From Pseudomonas guineae (lineage in GTDB: Bacteria > Pseudomonadota > Gammaproteobacteria > Pseudomonadales > Pseudomonadaceae), in assembly GCF_900113745.1 (NCBI RefSeq), contig NZ_FOQL01000001.1, positions 1,178,001 to 1,242,000 of the forward strand: a stretch of DNA of 64,000 nt, read 5' to 3'. The notes beneath the pieces are model-generated. The model searched no databases. It had not been told where the DNA came from and saw only the letters and a list, made by a program, of their open reading frames with translations. Position numbers and translations under genes: made by a program. Shown piece by piece: positions 1 through 10,846 of the stretch (its first letter is position 1; the number at the start of each line of letters is the position of its first letter).

Positions 1-1514
1 GTGTCTGTGCCAGGCAAAAGCCGCTGCCCTTCATCATTAAAGGATTGAGCACCATCTTTGCCATATGCGCTCCAGTTCCCACGCGTGGCCGCGCCACCCC
101 AACGCACACCTAGGGCCTTGTCATAATCAACGTTGGCCTCAACAATGCGAGCCTCGATCATTACCTGGCGCACCGCCACATCTAGCTGCGCAATAATCCG
201 ACGCAACTCATCAAGTCGCTCTTGGGTTTGGTAGGCAATAATACTGTTGGTCCGATCATCAACAGTCACCGAACCGCGCTCAGCAACAGCACCATCCGCA
301 CTCGTCACCGACTGGAATAGCTGAGCCATATCGGACGCCTTGGCGTAATTAACTTGAATAAGCTCGCGACGCAATGGAGCAAGGTCTGCAACCTGCTTCT
401 TTGACTCAAGCTCTTGACGTTCGCGCGCTGCTATTTCGTCAGCCGGCGCTACAAGCAGCACATTACCTACTTTGCGCTTATCGAGCCCCTTGGTTTTAAG
501 AACGAGATCCAAGGCCTGGTCCCACGGAACATTCTGCAAGCGCAATGTAATATTCCCAGCAACCGTATCACTGGCGACTAAGTTGAGATCAGTAAAATCT
601 GCAATCAACTGCAAAACAGAACGAACATCAATATCTTGGAAGTTGAGTGATAATTTTTCACCTGTATAGGAAAAGCTATCAGCTTTACGTTGCTCCGCCT
701 GATCCTGCGTCAAGGGTTTCACACTGATTGTCAGCTTGTTATCTGTCTGATACGCCAGATAATCATAAACGCCTACAGGCTCAATCAGAATACTTGCTTT
801 ATTAGAGGTACCTGTCGCGCTAACAAACTGAACTGGCGTAGCAAAATCTTTAACATCCAGCTTTACCCTTAAAGCCTCAGGTAGCTGCGTTCCTGCAAAA
901 TCCAACCGGATTTTTCCACCTTGGTCTTGTATGTCTGGACTGACAGAGGCATCGGACAAGGTAATTACAATATTACCCTCGCCCAGCTCACCGCGCTGAA
1001 AGTCAATATTACTAATTGCATTTGACTGAGGTGCATATTTTTTAGCAGTGACTACCGCTGCAAGAGGCGCTGGCTGAGTGGATGCTGTACTTCCACCACC
1101 GTCCCCCACTACAACGAAAATGCTACTTCCCTCTGAGCGAGTGCTGTACGGAGATAGACTGGTTAAATTTATGATAAGTCGCGTACGGTCTTTGGCCTCA
1201 ACAACTGTAACACTGCGCGCATTACCTACGCCGAGCTCTCTAGTCTTTGCACCGAGCTTGTTAGAAACTCCGGGTAAATCAAGTGCAATTCTAGCTGGCT
1301 GTTCAATGGTGTAGCCTCGCGGCGCCAGCACAGGCTCGTCAAATGTTAGCTTTAACTCAACCCTGTCTCCGGGCAGCGCAGAAACATCCAGCGTTTGCAG
1401 ATCGGCAGCCATTAAAGATGGCGAAAAAAGCGCTGCCAAAAGTGAAAGCCCTAAAAAAGAGGGGGATATGTTCATGATCATATTCCACTGAGCAGATCGG
1501 TTATTTTTTTTCAT
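1..1514 (-). CDS. pilQ: Type IV pilus outer-membrane secretin PilQ (partial, N-terminal 504 residues)
   Basis: PilQ is the outer-membrane secretin ring through which the type IV pilus passes. The gene reads on minus from an ATG at 1514, preceded by GGAGTGA, and runs off the left edge, so the C-terminal secretin pore is missing. A signal sequence starts the protein. An AMIN-type domain follows (about residues 35-130, with LPGDRVELKLTFDEPV and RIALDLPG), then a second AMIN-like segment ending in a KPLTQDQAEQRKADS linker. Next come a secretin/TonB short domain (about 295-345, LSLNFQDIDVRSVLQLIADF) and an N1-type domain (IQVNYAKASDMAQLFQSV, DDRTNSIIAYQT). The edge is reached at IVEANVDYDKALGVRWGG. 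It is last of five tightly packed genes pilM-N-O-P-Q, 15 bases after pilP. ATGs at 1481 and 1475 are less likely starts. Base composition is AT-richer than most of the window. Confidence 0.95.
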   Translation of the reverse strand, partial: MKKNNRSAQWNMIMNISPSFLGLSLLAALFSPSLMAADLQTLDVSALPGDRVELKLTFDEPVLAPRGYTIEQPARIALDLPGVSNKLGAKTRELGVGNARSVTVVEAKDRTRLIINLTSLSPYSTRSEGSSIFVVVGDGGGSTASTQPAPLAAVVTAKKYAPQSNAISNIDFQRGELGEGNIVITLSDASVSPDIQDQGGKIRLDFAGTQLPEALRVKLDVKDFATPVQFVSATGTSNKASILIEPVGVYDYLAYQTDNKLTISVKPLTQDQAEQRKADSFSYTGEKLSLNFQDIDVRSVLQLIADFTDLNLVASDTVAGNITLRLQNVPWDQALDLVLKTKGLDKRKVGNVLLVAPADEIAARERQELESKKQVADLAPLRRELIQVNYAKASDMAQLFQSVTSADGAVAERGSVTVDDRTNSIIAYQTQERLDELRRIIAQLDVAVRQVMIEARIVEANVDYDKALGVRWGGAATRGNWSAYGKDGAQSFNDEGQRLLPGTD

Positions 1515-1529
1515 ATTCACTCCGCTCGT

Positions 1530-2054
1530 TTAAGAGCGCTCCTTAAGGGACAGACTACGCGGCCGCTCTAACCAGCCACCCTCGCCATCCGGAACAATTT
1601 CCATTACATCAACCCTTGATTCGTCAATGGCAAGTATCCGGCCATGATTACGGCCTAGATAGTCACCGACTCGAACCCGATGGACACCCCCTGCACCACT
1701 CACAAGGGCAAAAGCGCCGGAATCATTCGCCAAGGTACCGACCATGACAAACGTTTCTATATTAAAACCTTCAAGAAATTGTTTTGTGCGTGCCTCATCA
1801 GGCTTTACGTCTTTAGAGCCCTTTTGCCTATCAGCCATCTCCAATTTAACCGGCGGCTGAAACGGACTTCTCAGCGCAGCAGCGCTGTAGGTAAAGCTCT
1901 CATAAGGCTGAAATGTTGGCAGTGGCTCAATCTCACCCTTAGGACGCGCACGCACTTCGTCCATATAGGCTTGAAGATCAGAAAAACCGCCATGACTATC
2001 GCAGCCAGAGACAAACAAAAATGACACAACCAATACCAGCTTAAGAGGCTTCAC
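1530..2054 (-). CDS. pilP: Type IV pilus inner-membrane lipoprotein PilP
   Basis: PilP (174 aa) is the lipoprotein that links the PilN-PilO heterodimer to the PilQ secretin across the periplasm. The N-terminus MKPLKLVLVVSFLFVSGC is a lipoprotein signal with the lipobox cysteine at position 18. A proline-rich linker follows (about 35-75). The C-terminal half (FNIETFVMVGTLANDSGAFALVSGAGGVHRVRVGDYLGRNHGRI) is the small beta domain that in the family contacts PilQ. Length fits the family. Its start overlaps the pilO stop by four bases (ATGA), so the two are translationally coupled. Confidence 0.95.
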   Translation of the reverse strand: MKPLKLVLVVSFLFVSGCDSHGGFSDLQAYMDEVRARPKGEIEPLPTFQPYESFTYSAAALRSPFQPPVKLEMADRQKGSKDVKPDEARTKQFLEGFNIETFVMVGTLANDSGAFALVSGAGGVHRVRVGDYLGRNHGRILAIDESRVDVMEIVPDGEGGWLERPRSLSLKERS

Positions 2055-2674
2055 TGCGCGTCCCCCTTATCGTTATAACGATAAGTTTTGGCCAATATAC
2101 TCATGCGCAGCTTAGATGAGCCGCTATCATTAGCGGGCACAAGATCAAAGTCATGCAGCGTAACAATCCGCGGAAGGCTTGCGACTCCACTGACAAAGGT
2201 CGCCAGATCGTGATAGGCGCCGACAACAGTGATCTGAATAGGAAGCTCTATATAAAACTGCTGGGCTGCTTCGGGGAGAAGCTTAATCTCCTCAAACTCC
2301 AAGCCACTTCCCAGCCCTGTTCGGGTTATATCTTCAAGCAAACCAGGAACCTCCGTATCACTGGGCAGCTGCTTCAGAAGCGCTCCAAATGAAACTTCCA
2401 TTTCCTGCATCTGCTCTTTATAAGCATCTAAATTGGCAGCTTGGAAAGCTTTATTTGAGAATTGTTCTTTCAGAACAACCTCTTCGGCTTGCTTTCCCTC
2501 AAGGCTAGCTTGCAGGTCTTTGAGGTGAAAGTTATAACCTAATGCAACAACGGCTATCAGCAGCAAAGTTCCTGCAATAAACTTTACCGCCGCAGGCCAT
2601 GAGCCGACGTTATTAAAATCAAGATCATTTAAATCAATCTGGCGCAGGCTTTCTAAGGAATCATTAAGACTCAT
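2051..2674 (-). CDS. pilO: Type IV pilus alignment protein PilO
   Basis: PilO (207 aa) is a bitopic inner-membrane protein that pairs with PilN in the pilus alignment subcomplex. It has a short cytoplasmic tail (about 1-27), one transmembrane helix (about 29-49, FIAGTLLLIAVVALGYNF), a coiled-coil stretch (about 50-95) and a periplasmic ferredoxin-like core with LPSDTEVPGLLEDITRTG and ELPIQITVVGAYHDLATFVSGVASLPRIVTLHDF. It overlaps pilN by four bases and pilP by four bases. Base composition is low in GC here: 22 of 60 bases are G or C in 2401-2460 by hand count. Confidence 0.96.
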   Translation of the reverse strand: MSLNDSLESLRQIDLNDLDFNNVGSWPAAVKFIAGTLLLIAVVALGYNFHLKDLQASLEGKQAEEVVLKEQFSNKAFQAANLDAYKEQMQEMEVSFGALLKQLPSDTEVPGLLEDITRTGLGSGLEFEEIKLLPEAAQQFYIELPIQITVVGAYHDLATFVSGVASLPRIVTLHDFDLVPANDSGSSKLRMSILAKTYRYNDKGDAQ

Positions 2675-3242
2675 TGCTTAGCCTCCTCTGCTGCGAGCGC
2701 AGGCTGGGTCTGCTGCACACTCAATTGAAAAACATTTGCCTGATCAACCGCTCCCGCTGTTACAGATTTAACCTCGGTAAGGTTTGGCGCAGTCAACCAC
2801 TCAGACGCATCCAAGTTACGCATCAGGTTCGAGACACGATTATTTGATTCAGCCGCGCCGACGATAGCGACATTCTTCGCCGTCATTTTTACCCCAGTAA
2901 AATGCACACCATCTGGCAGCGTACGAACCAACTGATCGAAAACGCGACCGATAATCGGTCGATTACCCTGCAGATCCTGGATAATTTTCATACGCTCGAG
3001 AAGCTGCTGGCGACGGGTTTTAAGCTCACTAATTTCTTTAATTCGAGCATCTAAAACAGCAATTTCTTTACGTATGAATTCATTTCGAGCGGTTTGTTGC
3101 TCGATCGCACTGTTGAGGTACTGGTCACCTAGAAACACAGCGCCGGCGGCCACAATGAACACGCCAGCAAGTGTTACCAAGAAGCGCTGCTTACGCTCTT
3201 CGCGTAATTGTTCGCGCCAGGGGAGTAAGTTAATCCGCGCCA

Positions 3243-3243
<1 letters not shown>
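2671..3243 (-). CDS. pilN: Type IV pilus assembly protein PilN
   Basis: PilN (190 aa) is an inner-membrane protein whose short cytoplasmic N-terminus docks in a groove of the actin-like PilM; its periplasmic domain dimerises with PilO. The conserved PilM-binding motif is present at residues 4-9 (INLLPW). A transmembrane helix covers about 22-44, followed by a coiled coil (about 45-85) and a ferredoxin-like periplasmic domain (DQLVRTLPDGVHFTGVKM). The start shares one base with the pilM stop (TAATG arrangement), and the 3' end overlaps pilO by four bases, which fits coupled translation of equimolar partners. Confidence 0.96.
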
Positions 3244-4491
<1,248 letters not shown>

Positions 4492-6906
4492 ATGCGTCTT
4501 TTGCGTTTTTTTTGCTGGTCTAGCCTCGCCGTTTTTTGTGGGGTGGTACTCAGTTTCAGCGGGGCCTTTCTCTATCTTAGCCCTAGCCTCCCATCCGTCG
4601 AATCTTTGCGCAGCATTCAGCTGCAGATCCCTCTGCGCGTTTACAGCAGCGACGCCAAGCTGATTGCCGAGTTCGGCGAAATGCGCCGTTCGCCTATAGC
4701 CTTCGCTGATATCCCACCCGACTTCATCGGCGCCTTGTTGTCAGCTGAAGACGACAACTTTGCCAACCATTATGGCGTCGACCTTAGCAGCCTGATGCGC
4801 GCTGCAACGCAAATCTTGAAAAGCGGGCAGATTCAATCCGGCGGCAGCACCATTACCATGCAGGTAGCGAAGAACTTTTTCCTCACCAGTGAGAAAAGTT
4901 TTTCCCGCAAAATCAACGAGATACTTCTTGCGTTGCAAATTGAACGAGAGCTCAGTAAAAACGAGATACTTGAACTTTATGTAAACAAGATTTACTTGGG
5001 TAACCGCGCCTATGGCATCGAAGCGGCCGCTCAGGTTTATTACGGTAAATCCATTCGCGATACCAGCCTTGCACAAATGGCCATGATTGCCGGCCTGCCT
5101 AAAGCACCCTCCCGGTTTAATCCGTTGGCCAACCCTGCACGCTCGATGGAGCGCCGCGACTGGATTTTAGGCCGCATGTTCAGCCTTGGCCGTATCGACA
5201 AGCAGCGCTATGAAGAAGCGCTGGCCGAGCCTATCAATGTCAGTTATCACGTATCGACGCCCGAACTGGCCGCTCCGTATATTGCCGAAATGGCGCGCGC
5301 TGAAATGGTTGGCCGCTATGGCAGCGAGGCCTACACAGAAGGCTTTAACGTCACCACCACGGTGCCCAGCGACCTGCAGCAAGCGGCCAACAATGCAGTC
5401 CGTGAAGGACTGATTAGTTACGATCAACGCCACGGCTATCGCGGCCCAGAAAGCCGCCTACCGGGCATGGCCAAAGAAAACTGGCTGAGCGAATTAAGCA
5501 AGCAGTCATCCCTCGGCGGCTTAGAGCCGGCCATTGTCACTGGGGTTGAGAAAAGCGGCATCATGGTCCTGCTGCGTAATGGCGAAGAGCACGCCGTCGC
5601 ATGGGACAGTATGAAGTGGGCGCGCCCCTTCCTTAATACCAACAGCCTCGGGCCACGGCCACAGCGCCCCGCTGATGTTAGCCAGATCGGTGATTTGATC
5701 CGCGTGCAACGTCAAGCAGACGACAACCTACGCTTCGTTCAACTCCCCGCAGCGCAGAGCGCTCTGGTATCACTGGACCCTAACAACGGTGCAATTCGCG
5801 CCCTGGTCGGCGGCTTCTCCTTCGAACAAAGCAACTATAACCGCGCCGCACAAGCCAAGCGTCAGCCGGGCTCAAGCTTCAAGCCATTTGTTTACAGCGC
5901 TGCACTGGACAAAGGCTACACCGCCGCCTCTCTGATTAATGACGCGCCAATTGTGTTTGCCGAAGACGCCCAGTCGCAGACCTGGCGCCCGAAGAATGAC
6001 AACAATACCTTCCTTGGCCCGATTCGCCTGCGTGAAGCCTTGTATCGCTCACGCAACTTGGTCTCCATTCGCCTATTGCAAGACCTCGGCATCGACAGCA
6101 CCCTGAACTACATTGAGCGCTTCGGCTTCGAGAAAAAGGACCTGCCACCCAACCTATCCCTGGCTCTGGGCACTGCTAGCCTAACGCCCATGGAGATCGC
6201 CGAAGGCTGGAGTGTGTTTGCCAGCGGCGGCTACAAGACTGAGCCGTATCTGATTGAACGGATCGAAGATCGCACCGGCAAGCAGTTGTTCAACGCTAAC
6301 CCGGCACAGTCGCCTGCAGGCATCGCCCAGCGCGCCGAGCTGAGTAACGCAGCACCACTCAGCCTTGACGACTCACCCCTCCTAGCTGAGCCGGTGTTTG
6401 CCGAGCAGGTTATCGACGGGCGCACTGCCTACATCATGACCAGCTTGCTCCAGGATGTGATCAAACGCGGTACCGGCCGCCGCGCAATGGCACTGGGTCG
6501 CGACGACTTGTCGGGCAAAACCGGCACCACCAACGAATCGAAAGACAGCTGGTTCTCCGGTTATAACGCCGACTACATCACCACCGTTTGGGCCGGTTTC
6601 GACCAGCCGGAAAGCCTAGGACGGAATGAGTATGGCGGCACCGTGGCCCTGCCAATCTGGATGAGTTATATGGCCGCCGCATTGAAGGACAAACCCAGCC
6701 ACGTGCTGCCAGAACCTGAAGGCATACTGACTCTGCGCATTGATCCACACAGTGGCCGCGCAGCCTCCCCCGACACCCCAAACGCTTACTTCGAGCTGTT
6801 CAAGAGTGAAGACTCGCCGCCGCCAATGGGTGAGTTTGAGCCGGGCACATACATCCCTGGCAGCCCACTGCCTGCCGATGAAATCGCTCCGATCGACCTG
6901 TTCTAA
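4492..6906 (+). CDS. ponA: Penicillin-binding protein 1A (bifunctional transglycosylase/transpeptidase)
   Basis: Class A PBP that polymerises glycan strands and cross-links peptides in the periplasm. I start it at the ATG at 4492 (804 aa); a TTG directly before it is in frame. An N-terminal anchor (about 8-30) is followed by the GT51 domain with its catalytic Glu in AEDDNF (E86) and GGSTITMQVAKNF and YLGNRAYG motifs. An OB-like insertion follows, then the transpeptidase domain with the SxxK motif at S461-K464 (SSFK), SRN near residue 522 and KTGTT at 676-680. All catalytic motifs are intact and the length is normal. It stands alone, divergent from pilM, and ends before a strong hairpin. Confidence 0.97.
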   Translation: MRLLRFFCWSSLAVFCGVVLSFSGAFLYLSPSLPSVESLRSIQLQIPLRVYSSDAKLIAEFGEMRRSPIAFADIPPDFIGALLSAEDDNFANHYGVDLSSLMRAATQILKSGQIQSGGSTITMQVAKNFFLTSEKSFSRKINEILLALQIERELSKNEILELYVNKIYLGNRAYGIEAAAQVYYGKSIRDTSLAQMAMIAGLPKAPSRFNPLANPARSMERRDWILGRMFSLGRIDKQRYEEALAEPINVSYHVSTPELAAPYIAEMARAEMVGRYGSEAYTEGFNVTTTVPSDLQQAANNAVREGLISYDQRHGYRGPESRLPGMAKENWLSELSKQSSLGGLEPAIVTGVEKSGIMVLLRNGEEHAVAWDSMKWARPFLNTNSLGPRPQRPADVSQIGDLIRVQRQADDNLRFVQLPAAQSALVSLDPNNGAIRALVGGFSFEQSNYNRAAQAKRQPGSSFKPFVYSAALDKGYTAASLINDAPIVFAEDAQSQTWRPKNDNNTFLGPIRLREALYRSRNLVSIRLLQDLGIDSTLNYIERFGFEKKDLPPNLSLALGTASLTPMEIAEGWSVFASGGYKTEPYLIERIEDRTGKQLFNANPAQSPAGIAQRAELSNAAPLSLDDSPLLAEPVFAEQVIDGRTAYIMTSLLQDVIKRGTGRRAMALGRDDLSGKTGTTNESKDSWFSGYNADYITTVWAGFDQPESLGRNEYGGTVALPIWMSYMAAALKDKPSHVLPEPEGILTLRIDPHSGRAASPDTPNAYFELFKSEDSPPPMGEFEPGTYIPGSPLPADEIAPIDLF

Positions 6907-6954
6907 AGCCTTTCACAGCAAGTGTGTGAGCGTTGATAGAGCCCAAGTTGTGAC

Positions 6955-6986
6955 AATAAAAAACCCGCCGAAGCGGGTTTTTTATT
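6955..6986. terminator. Bidirectional intrinsic terminator between ponA and maeB
   Basis: AAAAAACCCGC, then CGAA, then GCGGGTTTTTT: a GC stem flanked by A and T tracts, so it can stop both ponA (plus) and maeB (minus) transcripts. The two genes converge on it. Confidence 0.9.
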
Positions 6987-7002
6987 GCGCTTAACTAAGC
7001 GC

Positions 7003-8271
7003 TTAACCGTTGAAAACGTCGTTAACCGACTGCAACGGGTAATGCTTCGGGTACGGCAGGGTCGCCACACCGCTCTCAATCGCAGCCTTGGCCACAGCGT
7101 CACAGACCACAGTGATCAGACGCGGGTCCATCGGCTTCGGAATGATGTACTCGCGACCGAACGACAGAGCAATGCCACCGTAAGCATCACAGACTTCCTG
7201 CGGCACCGGCAGTTTAGCCAGGTCACGCAGAGCCAGGGCTGCTGCGATCTTCATTTCTTCGTTAATGCGGGTCGCGCGAACGTCCAGAGCACCACGGAAG
7301 ATGAACGGGAAGCCCAGTACGTTGTTGACCTGGTTCGGGTAATCGGAACGGCCAGTGGCCATGATCACGTCATCACGCACTTCATGGGCCAGCTCTGGCT
7401 GAATTTCCGGGTCCGGGTTGGAGCAGGCGAATACGATTGGGCTTGCCGCCATACGTTTGAGGTCTACAGGCGCCAACAAGTTAGCACCGGACAAACCAAC
7501 GAAGACGTCAGCACCCTCGAGCGCGTCAGACAAAGTGCGCTTGCTGGTTTCGCTGGCGAATACCGCCTTGTACTGGTTCAAGTCGTCGCGACCGGCGTGG
7601 ATAACGCCTTTGCGGTCGACCATAAAGATGTTCTCAACCTTGGCACCCATGCTCACCAGCAAGCGCATGCAAGAGATCGCGGCAGCACCAGCTCCCAGGC
7701 AAACAATCTTGGCGTCTGGCAGCGTTTTACCGGCGATTTCCAAGGCATTGAGCATGCCCGCAGCCGTTACGATCGCGGTGCCGTGTTGGTCGTCGTGGAA
7801 CACCGGGATATCGCACTGTTCGATCAACGTGCGTTCGATTTCAAAGCACTCAGGTGCCTTGATGTCTTCCAGGTTGATGCCGCCGAAGGTGATGGAGATA
7901 CGGCGCACGGTGTCAATAAAGGCCTGCGGGCTCTCGGACTCGACTTCAATGTCGAATACGTCGATACCGGCAAAGCGCTTGAACAAAACGCCCTTACCTT
8001 CCATAACCGGCTTGGACGCCAACGGACCGAGATCGCCGAGACCGAGAATAGCGGTACCGTCGGAAATGACTGCCACCAGGTTGCCTTTGCCGGTGTAGCG
8101 ATACGCTAACTCCGGATCACGCGCGATTTCGCGCACAGGCTCAGCGACACCCGGGCTGTAAGCCAGAGCTAAGTCGCGTGCGGTTGCGGTGGGCTTGGTG
8201 AGCTCGACACTCAGCTTACCCGGACGGGGCTTAGCGTGGTATTCGAGAGCGGCTGTTTTCAAATCAGACAT
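7003..8271 (-). CDS. maeB: NADP-dependent malic enzyme MaeB (short form)
   Basis: Oxidative decarboxylation of malate to pyruvate with NADPH production, linking the TCA cycle to gluconeogenic precursors. I start it at the ATG at 8271 ([19 protein letters not shown], 422 aa), 24 codons inside the longest open frame, because family members begin here. Motifs: [16 protein letters not shown], the malic signature [27 protein letters not shown], and the Rossmann loop [11 protein letters not shown]. Length fits the compact bacterial enzyme without the phosphotransacetylase-like domain that enterobacterial MaeB carries. It converges with ponA. Confidence 0.95.
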   Translation of the reverse strand: MSDLKTAALEYHAKPRPGKLSVELTKPTATARDLALAYSPGVAEPVREIARDPELAYRYTGKGNLVAVISDGTAILGLGDLGPLASKPVMEGKGVLFKRFAGIDVFDIEVESESPQAFIDTVRRISITFGGINLEDIKAPECFEIERTLIEQCDIPVFHDDQHGTAIVTAAGMLNALEIAGKTLPDAKIVCLGAGAAAISCMRLLVSMGAKVENIFMVDRKGVIHAGRDDLNQYKAVFASETSKRTLSDALEGADVFVGLSGANLLAPVDLKRMAASPIVFACSNPDPEIQPELAHEVRDDVIMATGRSDYPNQVNNVLGFPFIFRGALDVRATRINEEMKIAAALALRDLAKLPVPQEVCDAYGGIALSFGREYIIPKPMDPRLITVVCDAVAKAAIESGVATLPYPKHYPLQSVNDVFNG

Positions 8272-8373
8272 ATGGGCATTTCCGCTTTGGGCTGTTGAAC
8301 AGGCAGGCGGCCGAGGATACGCAAGTTGTATACAACTGCACAAGACTGGCGAGTCGGTATACGCACGCAGGCC

Positions 8374-9810
8374 CTAGCGCACGACCTTCAGCCAATCGCC
8401 AGCACGCGGCTGACCTGTCGGGTAGAGGTTATTCAGCAGGCGCAACGTTTTCAGCGCATCACCCGGCAACGTGCTGTTCTTAGCCAGCGCCTCAATGGTT
8501 TGCCCGGACTTAACCTTGACCATGTGTAATCGCAATGGCTGCGCCTGTTTGCGCTCGGCAGAGGTCATCGGCCGGAAACTTTCGATCACGCTCAAAAACT
8601 GCGGATCTTGGCTTTCCAGTGAGGCTCGGCCGCGCACCGCCGCAACAAACAAGTAAACCTTTGCACCTTGCTGAATAATTGCCACTCGTTTGGCAGCGTT
8701 GCCCGGAATTACTGCACTGTAGCCCGTCAAACCGGCCTGCCGTAACTCGACGCCCGCCACCAGACGCTGATTACCAACGCGCTGGCGTAGTAATTGCGCG
8801 GGCGATAACTGCTGCGGATTTTCTTCCAGCGTCATCGCGATAAAAGCCTGCTGATCGGCCGTGTGCCCGATTAGCGCGTCCGGGCGATTGAGCAGCGTCC
8901 AGCCCTGGGGATAGGTCAGGGTAAAGTTCAACTCCGCATGGTAGAAACGCTGGCCGCGGCGCACTCCGGTTTCGGCAGAGTCGCCGAAAGGCAAACCTTC
9001 CAGACGCTTAAGAAAGACCTCGCGGCTAACCTCCTGCTGGCCGGTAGCCAAAGCTCGCGCCGGGCCTAGCACCTGCTGCAAACGGCGGTCGTTATCCGGG
9101 TGGGTATCAAAAACCCCGTGATAGCCACCGGCAGGTTGCGTCTCACCGCGCTCAGCGGCTTGGTCGCGCGCGAAGTCTTCTTGGTTTTTCAGCACCTTGA
9201 CTACTTCGATCATCGCCTGCGGGTCATAACCGCTGCGCGCCAGGTATTGTGCGCCCAGGCCGTCCGCCTCCAGTTCCATGTCGCGACCATAGCCACGCAC
9301 AATAGCGCCGCCCAACGCGCCGGTAACATCGGCAGCCGCACCGACGCCCGTACCGATGGCTACGGCCTGACCCAGCAGGCCCCAAGCAGTGGATTGGCTT
9401 TGTTGCTGAACGCTATGGCGCGCGGTCACGTGACCCACTTCATGACCAAGCACGGCGGCCAACTCGGCTTCCGAGCTGAGGTAGGCGAGCAGCCCGCGAT
9501 GGATGTAGATGTAACCGCCTGGCAAGGCAAAGGCGTTGATGTCCGGGCTATCGACCACAGTGAACTGATAAGCCAGCTGATTGCGGTGGCTGTATTTTGC
9601 CACGCGCTCACCAACCTGCTGTACGTAGGCCTGCAGTTTCTCGTCAGCGTAACGCGGGTTTTCTTTGAGGATCTGCTGGTTGTAGCGGCGACCGAGGTCG
9701 AGCTCTTGCTGCTCACTCATCATCACGAAGTTGCTTTTCCCAGTGGCGGGATTCACCGCACACCCGGCAAGTTGCAGCAACACCAGTAATAGCAGTACAC
9801 GCATGATCAT
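8374..9810 (-). CDS. M48-family zinc metalloprotease lipoprotein with C-terminal LysM-like module (BepA/LoiP-like)
   Basis: Predicted lipid-anchored periplasmic protease, probably in envelope quality control. The N-terminus ends at lipobox LAGC (Cys17). The peptidase domain has HEVGH at 123-127 and the third zinc ligand in the ELEADGLGAQYL motif near 182. A long C-terminal half follows, and the last 50 residues (VKVKSGQTIEALAKNSTLPGDALKTLRLLN) resemble a LysM peptidoglycan-binding module. The start at 9810 has GGAGG seven bases upstream and overlaps the stop of the nuclease-like gene by four bases, so the two form a coupled pair. BepA carries TPR repeats at its C-terminus, which I do not see here, so I do not assign that symbol. 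Confidence 0.85.
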   Translation of the reverse strand: MIMRVLLLLVLLQLAGCAVNPATGKSNFVMMSEQQELDLGRRYNQQILKENPRYADEKLQAYVQQVGERVAKYSHRNQLAYQFTVVDSPDINAFALPGGYIYIHRGLLAYLSSEAELAAVLGHEVGHVTARHSVQQQSQSTAWGLLGQAVAIGTGVGAAADVTGALGGAIVRGYGRDMELEADGLGAQYLARSGYDPQAMIEVVKVLKNQEDFARDQAAERGETQPAGGYHGVFDTHPDNDRRLQQVLGPARALATGQQEVSREVFLKRLEGLPFGDSAETGVRRGQRFYHAELNFTLTYPQGWTLLNRPDALIGHTADQQAFIAMTLEENPQQLSPAQLLRQRVGNQRLVAGVELRQAGLTGYSAVIPGNAAKRVAIIQQGAKVYLFVAAVRGRASLESQDPQFLSVIESFRPMTSAERKQAQPLRLHMVKVKSGQTIEALAKNSTLPGDALKTLRLLNNLYPTGQPRAGDWLKVVR

Positions 9811-10607
9811 GGCAGCACCTCCAGCATAGTCTTGTCCGTTAACGGTAGCATCCAGCGTGCTTGACCCTTGCCTAGGCTGCCCCGCGTGGAACGATCAATC
9901 ACCCAGCCACGGGCCTCGACCTTACGACCTTCAAGCCGTTGGACTGCGCGCAAGTCGAAATCACCCAGCGCACGGCGGGCAATATGCAGCACCAGCCCAT
10001 CGCCCATTTCCAGCCACATCCCGCCGCCATTGCGCTCAATACGGTTGATTCGCCCCTCAAGCAGAGCAAAACCACCTTGCTTCAGTTGCGCTGGGGTTTT
10101 CACCGGCGAACGTTGCCAGAGACCGAGCCGCGCCTGCCGGGCACTGCGTTCGGCCGCTAGCTGGCACTGCACCAAGGCCAGATTGGGCGCAACAGCCACC
10201 CGATAGGCCAAACCTTCACCGAGCAGCTGCGTCTCTAGGTTGCGCCCAAGGCTGTCATAGGCATGCGCCAGGGTACGGCCATAGTGATCCTTAGCCTGCT
10301 GGCCGAATTGCAACGCAACGCGCCCGCCGCTAGCTGCAAGCAAAACCTGCAGGCGCTTGCGCGCGGCTTCAGCAAAGGGCTCAGGGGGGCGCCCCTGACG
10401 ACCCACTTCTGGACTGTTCAGGCCGATAAGGCGCACATTGCGGCCATCCACCAGACGCAACGTATCGCCATCGACCACACGCTGCACTTGAACGCTGGGC
10501 ATCGGCCCAGGTGCAGGACAAAAGGCCAATGCGACGTCGAAATAAAAGCCGAAAACAAAAAAGGCGCCCACGAGGGACGCCTTTTTCAGCACTGCGAATC
10601 CAGCCAT
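9807..10607 (-). CDS. Thermonuclease (SNase-like) family protein, probably exported
   Basis: 266 aa. Residues 1-30 form a plausible signal peptide (KK at 8-9, then a hydrophobic run ending ALAFC). The SNase domain (about 38-165) keeps the calcium/catalytic pattern VVDGDTLRL (D47-D49), RLIGLNSPE (R59, E67) and YGRTLAHAY (R111). The C-terminal 100 residues (FALLEGRINRIERNGGGMWLEMGDG) look like an OB-fold nucleic-acid module. It therefore looks like a periplasmic or secreted nuclease. It lies just after rpmE on the same strand, and the rpmE terminator hairpin falls inside its first codons. A start at the Met at 10502 would avoid the hairpin but lose the signal peptide. It is coupled to the downstream protease gene. 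Confidence 0.82.
   Translation of the reverse strand: MAGFAVLKKASLVGAFFVFGFYFDVALAFCPAPGPMPSVQVQRVVDGDTLRLVDGRNVRLIGLNSPEVGRQGRPPEPFAEAARKRLQVLLAASGGRVALQFGQQAKDHYGRTLAHAYDSLGRNLETQLLGEGLAYRVAVAPNLALVQCQLAAERSARQARLGLWQRSPVKTPAQLKQGGFALLEGRINRIERNGGGMWLEMGDGLVLHIARRALGDFDLRAVQRLEGRKVEARGWVIDRSTRGSLGKGQARWMLPLTDKTMLEVLP
10550..10588 (-). terminator. rpmE intrinsic terminator, lying inside the next reading frame
   Basis: Read on minus: AAAAAGGCG, T, CCC, TCGT loop, GGG, CGCC, then TTTTTTGTTTT. This is a textbook rho-independent terminator 36-75 bases past the rpmE stop, but it sits after the ATG of the nuclease-like gene (10607). Confidence 0.85.
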
Positions 10608-10624
10608 CAGGCTTGTCGCTGCAC

Positions 10625-10846
10625 TTACGCTTCTTGCTTGGCGCCGAACATGCCAAAACGCTGCTTGAAGCGATCAACACGGCCGCCGGTATCCAGCATT
10701 TTCTGCTTACCGGTGTAGAACGGGTGGCACTCGTTGCACACGTCCAGAGGCAGTGCTTTGCCTAGGGTGGAGCGAGTTTCAATCACGTTGCCACAGCTGC
10801 AAGTGGCGGTGATGGCTACATAGTTCGGGTGGATATCGGCTTTCAT
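10625..10846 (-). CDS. rpmE: 50S ribosomal protein L31 (zinc-binding form)
   Basis: 73 aa large-subunit protein. It is the Cys-containing C+ paralogue: CSC at 16-18 and CNEC at 37-40 provide the zinc ligands, and it has the family motifs [22 protein letters not shown] and DTGGRVDRF. This form typically also serves as a zinc store and is swapped for the Cys-less paralogue under zinc limitation; no such paralogue lies in this window. It is divergent from priA. Confidence 0.97.
   Translation of the reverse strand: MKADIHPNYVAITATCSCGNVIETRSTLGKALPLDVCNECHPFYTGKQKMLDTGGRVDRFKQRFGMFGAKQEA

Noticed and set aside
6985..8109. 374-codon open frame on plus across maeB
   Set aside because: It is antisense to a clear malic enzyme gene; long antisense frames arise from GC-rich codon bias, and it has no family motif.
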